NCBI GenBank assembly: GCA_044450785.1 | Contig: JBIOJM010000006.1 | Coordinates: 1 to 64,000 of the forward strand | Direction of reading: 5' to 3' | DNA length: 64,000 nt | Source of the DNA: JBIOJM01 sp044450785 | GTDB taxonomy: Bacteria; Planctomycetota; Planctomycetia; Isosphaerales; Isosphaeraceae | Shown: in pieces, positions 62,248 to 64,000 of the stretch | Position numbering within the stretch: position 1 is the first letter of the stretch | Layout of the letters: each line of letters begins with the position of its first letter | Notes under the pieces: generated by a model | What the model was told of the DNA's origin: nothing | The model's input: only the letters and a program-made list of their open reading frames with translations | Database searches by the model: none | Program-made: the position numbers and the translations under genes

Positions 62248-64000
62248 TCAAGGGGCCTTGGGCGTGGTCTTGAGATTGGCGAGGAACTCAATCAGGTCGC
62301 GGAGCTCGCTCTTGGAAAGCTTCCGCGCCAGGTCCTCGGGCATCGCTGAGGGGCCGCTCTTGCGCTCTTCGATCGTGCCCTTGGGCACGGCAATGAGTTT
62401 GCCAAGGGCGGTGATGAGCCGCACCTCCGTGGCGTCTTCGCCGCGGAGGACGCCGGTGTGGACCTCACCGTCACTGGTGCCCAGCACGACCGACTCGAAG
62501 CCCTGGGCGATCTGCTTGTTGGGGTTGAGGAGCGATTCGAGCAGATAGGTTCGAGTCTGGCGGGTGCCGATGCCTGAAAGCTCGGGGCCGACATCACTGC
62601 CGGCCGTGTCGTCGGTCAGGCCCTTGACCTTGTGGCAGCGAACGCATTCGAGCTCGGCCTTGGTCGTGAAGATTGTCATTCCGCGCTGGGGGTCGCCGCC
62701 GCACAACACTTCGCGGTAAGGTGCCAGCGCGTCGCTCTGAGGCTTGGACGATTCATACTGTTGAAGCTTGCGGCGCAGCTCGGGATCGGTGCGTCGGGCG
62801 GCGGCCTCAATCAGGTCGAGCTGGATTTCGGCGGGGACCTGGCCGGCGATCAGCCGGTCGAGCCAGCCGAGCAATTCGTGGCAGGCCGCATCGCCGGGCA
62901 TGGCAGCCAGGACGGCGATGGCCCCTTGCCGCTCGGCCGTCGAGCCATGTGCGAGCTGGTCCTGAAGTGGGGCGATCGCCGCGGCGGGATCGACCTTGGC
63001 GAGCACTCGAAGAGCCTCGATGCGGCTCTTGGAACCGGGCAGGATCAGGGCTCGGCGAGCAGCTTCGACTCGACCTGGATCGTTCAAGACGTCGAGAGCC
63101 TTGAGCGCCTCGGCGCGGGTCCTGTCGGGTTGTTCGCGATCGCCGGCAAGCGCTGCCAGGCGAACGCCGGCGCCCTTGATCTCCAGGGCCGCCGTGGCGA
63201 GCACGGCCGCGGTGCGGACCGTCGGAGGCGCCGAGGAAAAGAGTGCCGCAACCTTGGCCCCCAGGGCGACGGCGGCCGGCCGGTTCGACCGCGGCTGGAT
63301 CGGCCGCCACAGTCCCACGACCTGGTCACGTCCCGGCGGTTTCGCCCACTTCGCCAGCATCCCGAGCGCCACGACGCGCGCGGCGTCGGGCAAGTCGGGC
63401 CTCTCGGCGGCCGCGACCAGCGCGGCTGCGTGCTCGGCCTGACCCAGCCGGAAGTTCGCGTTGAGGATGCGACGCAAGAGAGGCAACGACATGCTCGAGG
63501 AGAGAGGAATTGCGGCGAGTGCGGGCAGCGCCGCCGCGATCGGCACGTCGTTGATTGCCCGTGCCGCTTCGAGCACGAGCCGGGGATCGGGATCGTTCAG
63601 GAACCGGGCGATACTGGGATCTCCGACCCGTCGCAAGGCCAGCAGGATCCCCATCCGCGCTGCGGGCGACTCCGGTCGCGTCGCCGTCTTCCATGCGGCC
63701 GGGTTGCCGGAGCCGACCAGCCCCATCACTCCGGCGTGCCGCAGGCACGGGTCCAGATCGGCGTTGGCGCGGAGCATCCTCAAGAGCGGTTCGATCGCCT
63801 CCGAGCGGCTGAGCTTGCCCAAGGCGATGGCCGCGAAGAAGCGGACCCGCGGGCTGGCGTCATCGAGCAGACCGATCAGCCGATCGAGGGCCCTTGGCTC
63901 TTTTGCTTCGCCCAGCACTTTGGCCGCCTGGGAGCGCACCTCGGGATCGGCATCATCGAGCAGGGGCAAGAGCGCCCCCAACGGAGTTTGGCGACGGCCG
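62248..64000 (-). CDS. HEAT-repeat protein with C-terminal haem-binding domain (partial)
   Basis: The frame is open through the right window edge, so at least 584 residues are visible and the N-terminus is missing. Seen: HEAT-type helical repeats from the start (DADPEVRSQAAKVLGEAKEP, DASPRVRFFAAIALGKLSR, TRAEALKALDVLND), then a haem-c motif ELECVRCHKVKG and the C-terminal GPELSGIGTRQTRTYLLESL, QGFESVVLGTSDG and LSKSELRDLIEFLANLK. This is the PVC-type haem-binding module (TIGR02603-like), often joined to a sugar-dehydrogenase-like N-terminal propeller, which would lie beyond the window. It is convergent with the lipoprotein. Confidence 0.87.
   Translation of the reverse strand, partial: GRRQTPLGALLPLLDDADPEVRSQAAKVLGEAKEPRALDRLIGLLDDASPRVRFFAAIALGKLSRSEAIEPLLRMLRANADLDPCLRHAGVMGLVGSGNPAAWKTATRPESPAARMGILLALRRVGDPSIARFLNDPDPRLVLEAARAINDVPIAAALPALAAIPLSSSMSLPLLRRILNANFRLGQAEHAAALVAAAERPDLPDAARVVALGMLAKWAKPPGRDQVVGLWRPIQPRSNRPAAVALGAKVAALFSSAPPTVRTAAVLATAALEIKGAGVRLAALAGDREQPDRTRAEALKALDVLNDPGRVEAARRALILPGSKSRIEALRVLAKVDPAAAIAPLQDQLAHGSTAERQGAIAVLAAMPGDAACHELLGWLDRLIAGQVPAEIQLDLIEAAARRTDPELRRKLQQYESSKPQSDALAPYREVLCGGDPQRGMTIFTTKAELECVRCHKVKGLTDDTAGSDVGPELSGIGTRQTRTYLLESLLNPNKQIAQGFESVVLGTSDGEVHTGVLRGEDATEVRLITALGKLIAVPKGTIEERKSGPSAMPEDLARKLSKSELRDLIEFLANLKTTPKAP

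Overview
The window is GC-rich DNA from a planctomycete, most likely an Isosphaeraceae-type member. This rests on family content: PSCyt1/DUF1549/DUF1553 proteins, DUF1501, DUF1559 prepilin-like proteins, DUF1080, several TPR/FG-GAP/ASPIC-UnbV (CRTAC1) proteins, Uma2 genes and a kinase-WD40 gene. No rRNA, tRNA, CRISPR array or complete insertion sequence was recognised. Most long ORFs antisense to the genes listed are GC-driven shadows and are left out.

Region 1 (1-6.1 kb, minus strand): an OLD-family ATPase/TOPRIM nuclease gene lies 30 bp upstream of a 1188-residue RecD-like SF1 helicase that also carries a C-terminal nuclease-like domain. The pair resembles Gabija (GajA/GajB) in logic but uses a different and larger helicase. 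It is flanked by a frameshifted small ORF and a decayed ORF. This is the best candidate for an undescribed defence system.

Region 2 (6.4-9.7 kb): two Uma2 genes, a 298-bp duplicated 3' end of a DUF1501 gene and about 1.5 kb of gene-poor DNA with a 61-bp tandem repeat. It looks like a rearrangement-prone accessory area.

Region 3 (9.8-20.8 kb): a DUF1501 + PSCyt1/DUF1549/DUF1553 pair, a broken kinase-WD40 gene, a di-haem oxidoreductase, a polytopic membrane protein, a YceI protein and an M28 peptidase.

Region 4 (21-46.4 kb): five CRTAC1 (FG-GAP/ASPIC-UnbV) genes, four of them large TPR-containing paralogues; a double metallo-beta-lactamase-fold protein; a small lipoprotein with a DUF1559 protein; four TPR membrane-anchored proteins; and two tandemly duplicated TPR-heptahaem cytochromes. 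Shared TPR/secretion architecture and tight spacing (1-3 bp between three plus-strand genes) suggest an envelope or extracellular redox/assembly locus.

Region 5 (46.5-64 kb): a giant PSCyt1-WD40-DUF1549-DUF1553 protein, a PaiB-like protein coupled to a methyltransferase, a double-DUF1080 protein, a third Uma2 gene, and an rbs/lsr/rha-type sugar ABC operon in which one permease is fused to the substrate-binding protein. A second DUF1559/lipoprotein pair follows, then a HEAT-repeat haem-binding protein that runs off the right edge. All functions are inferred from motifs read by eye; no database search was possible.
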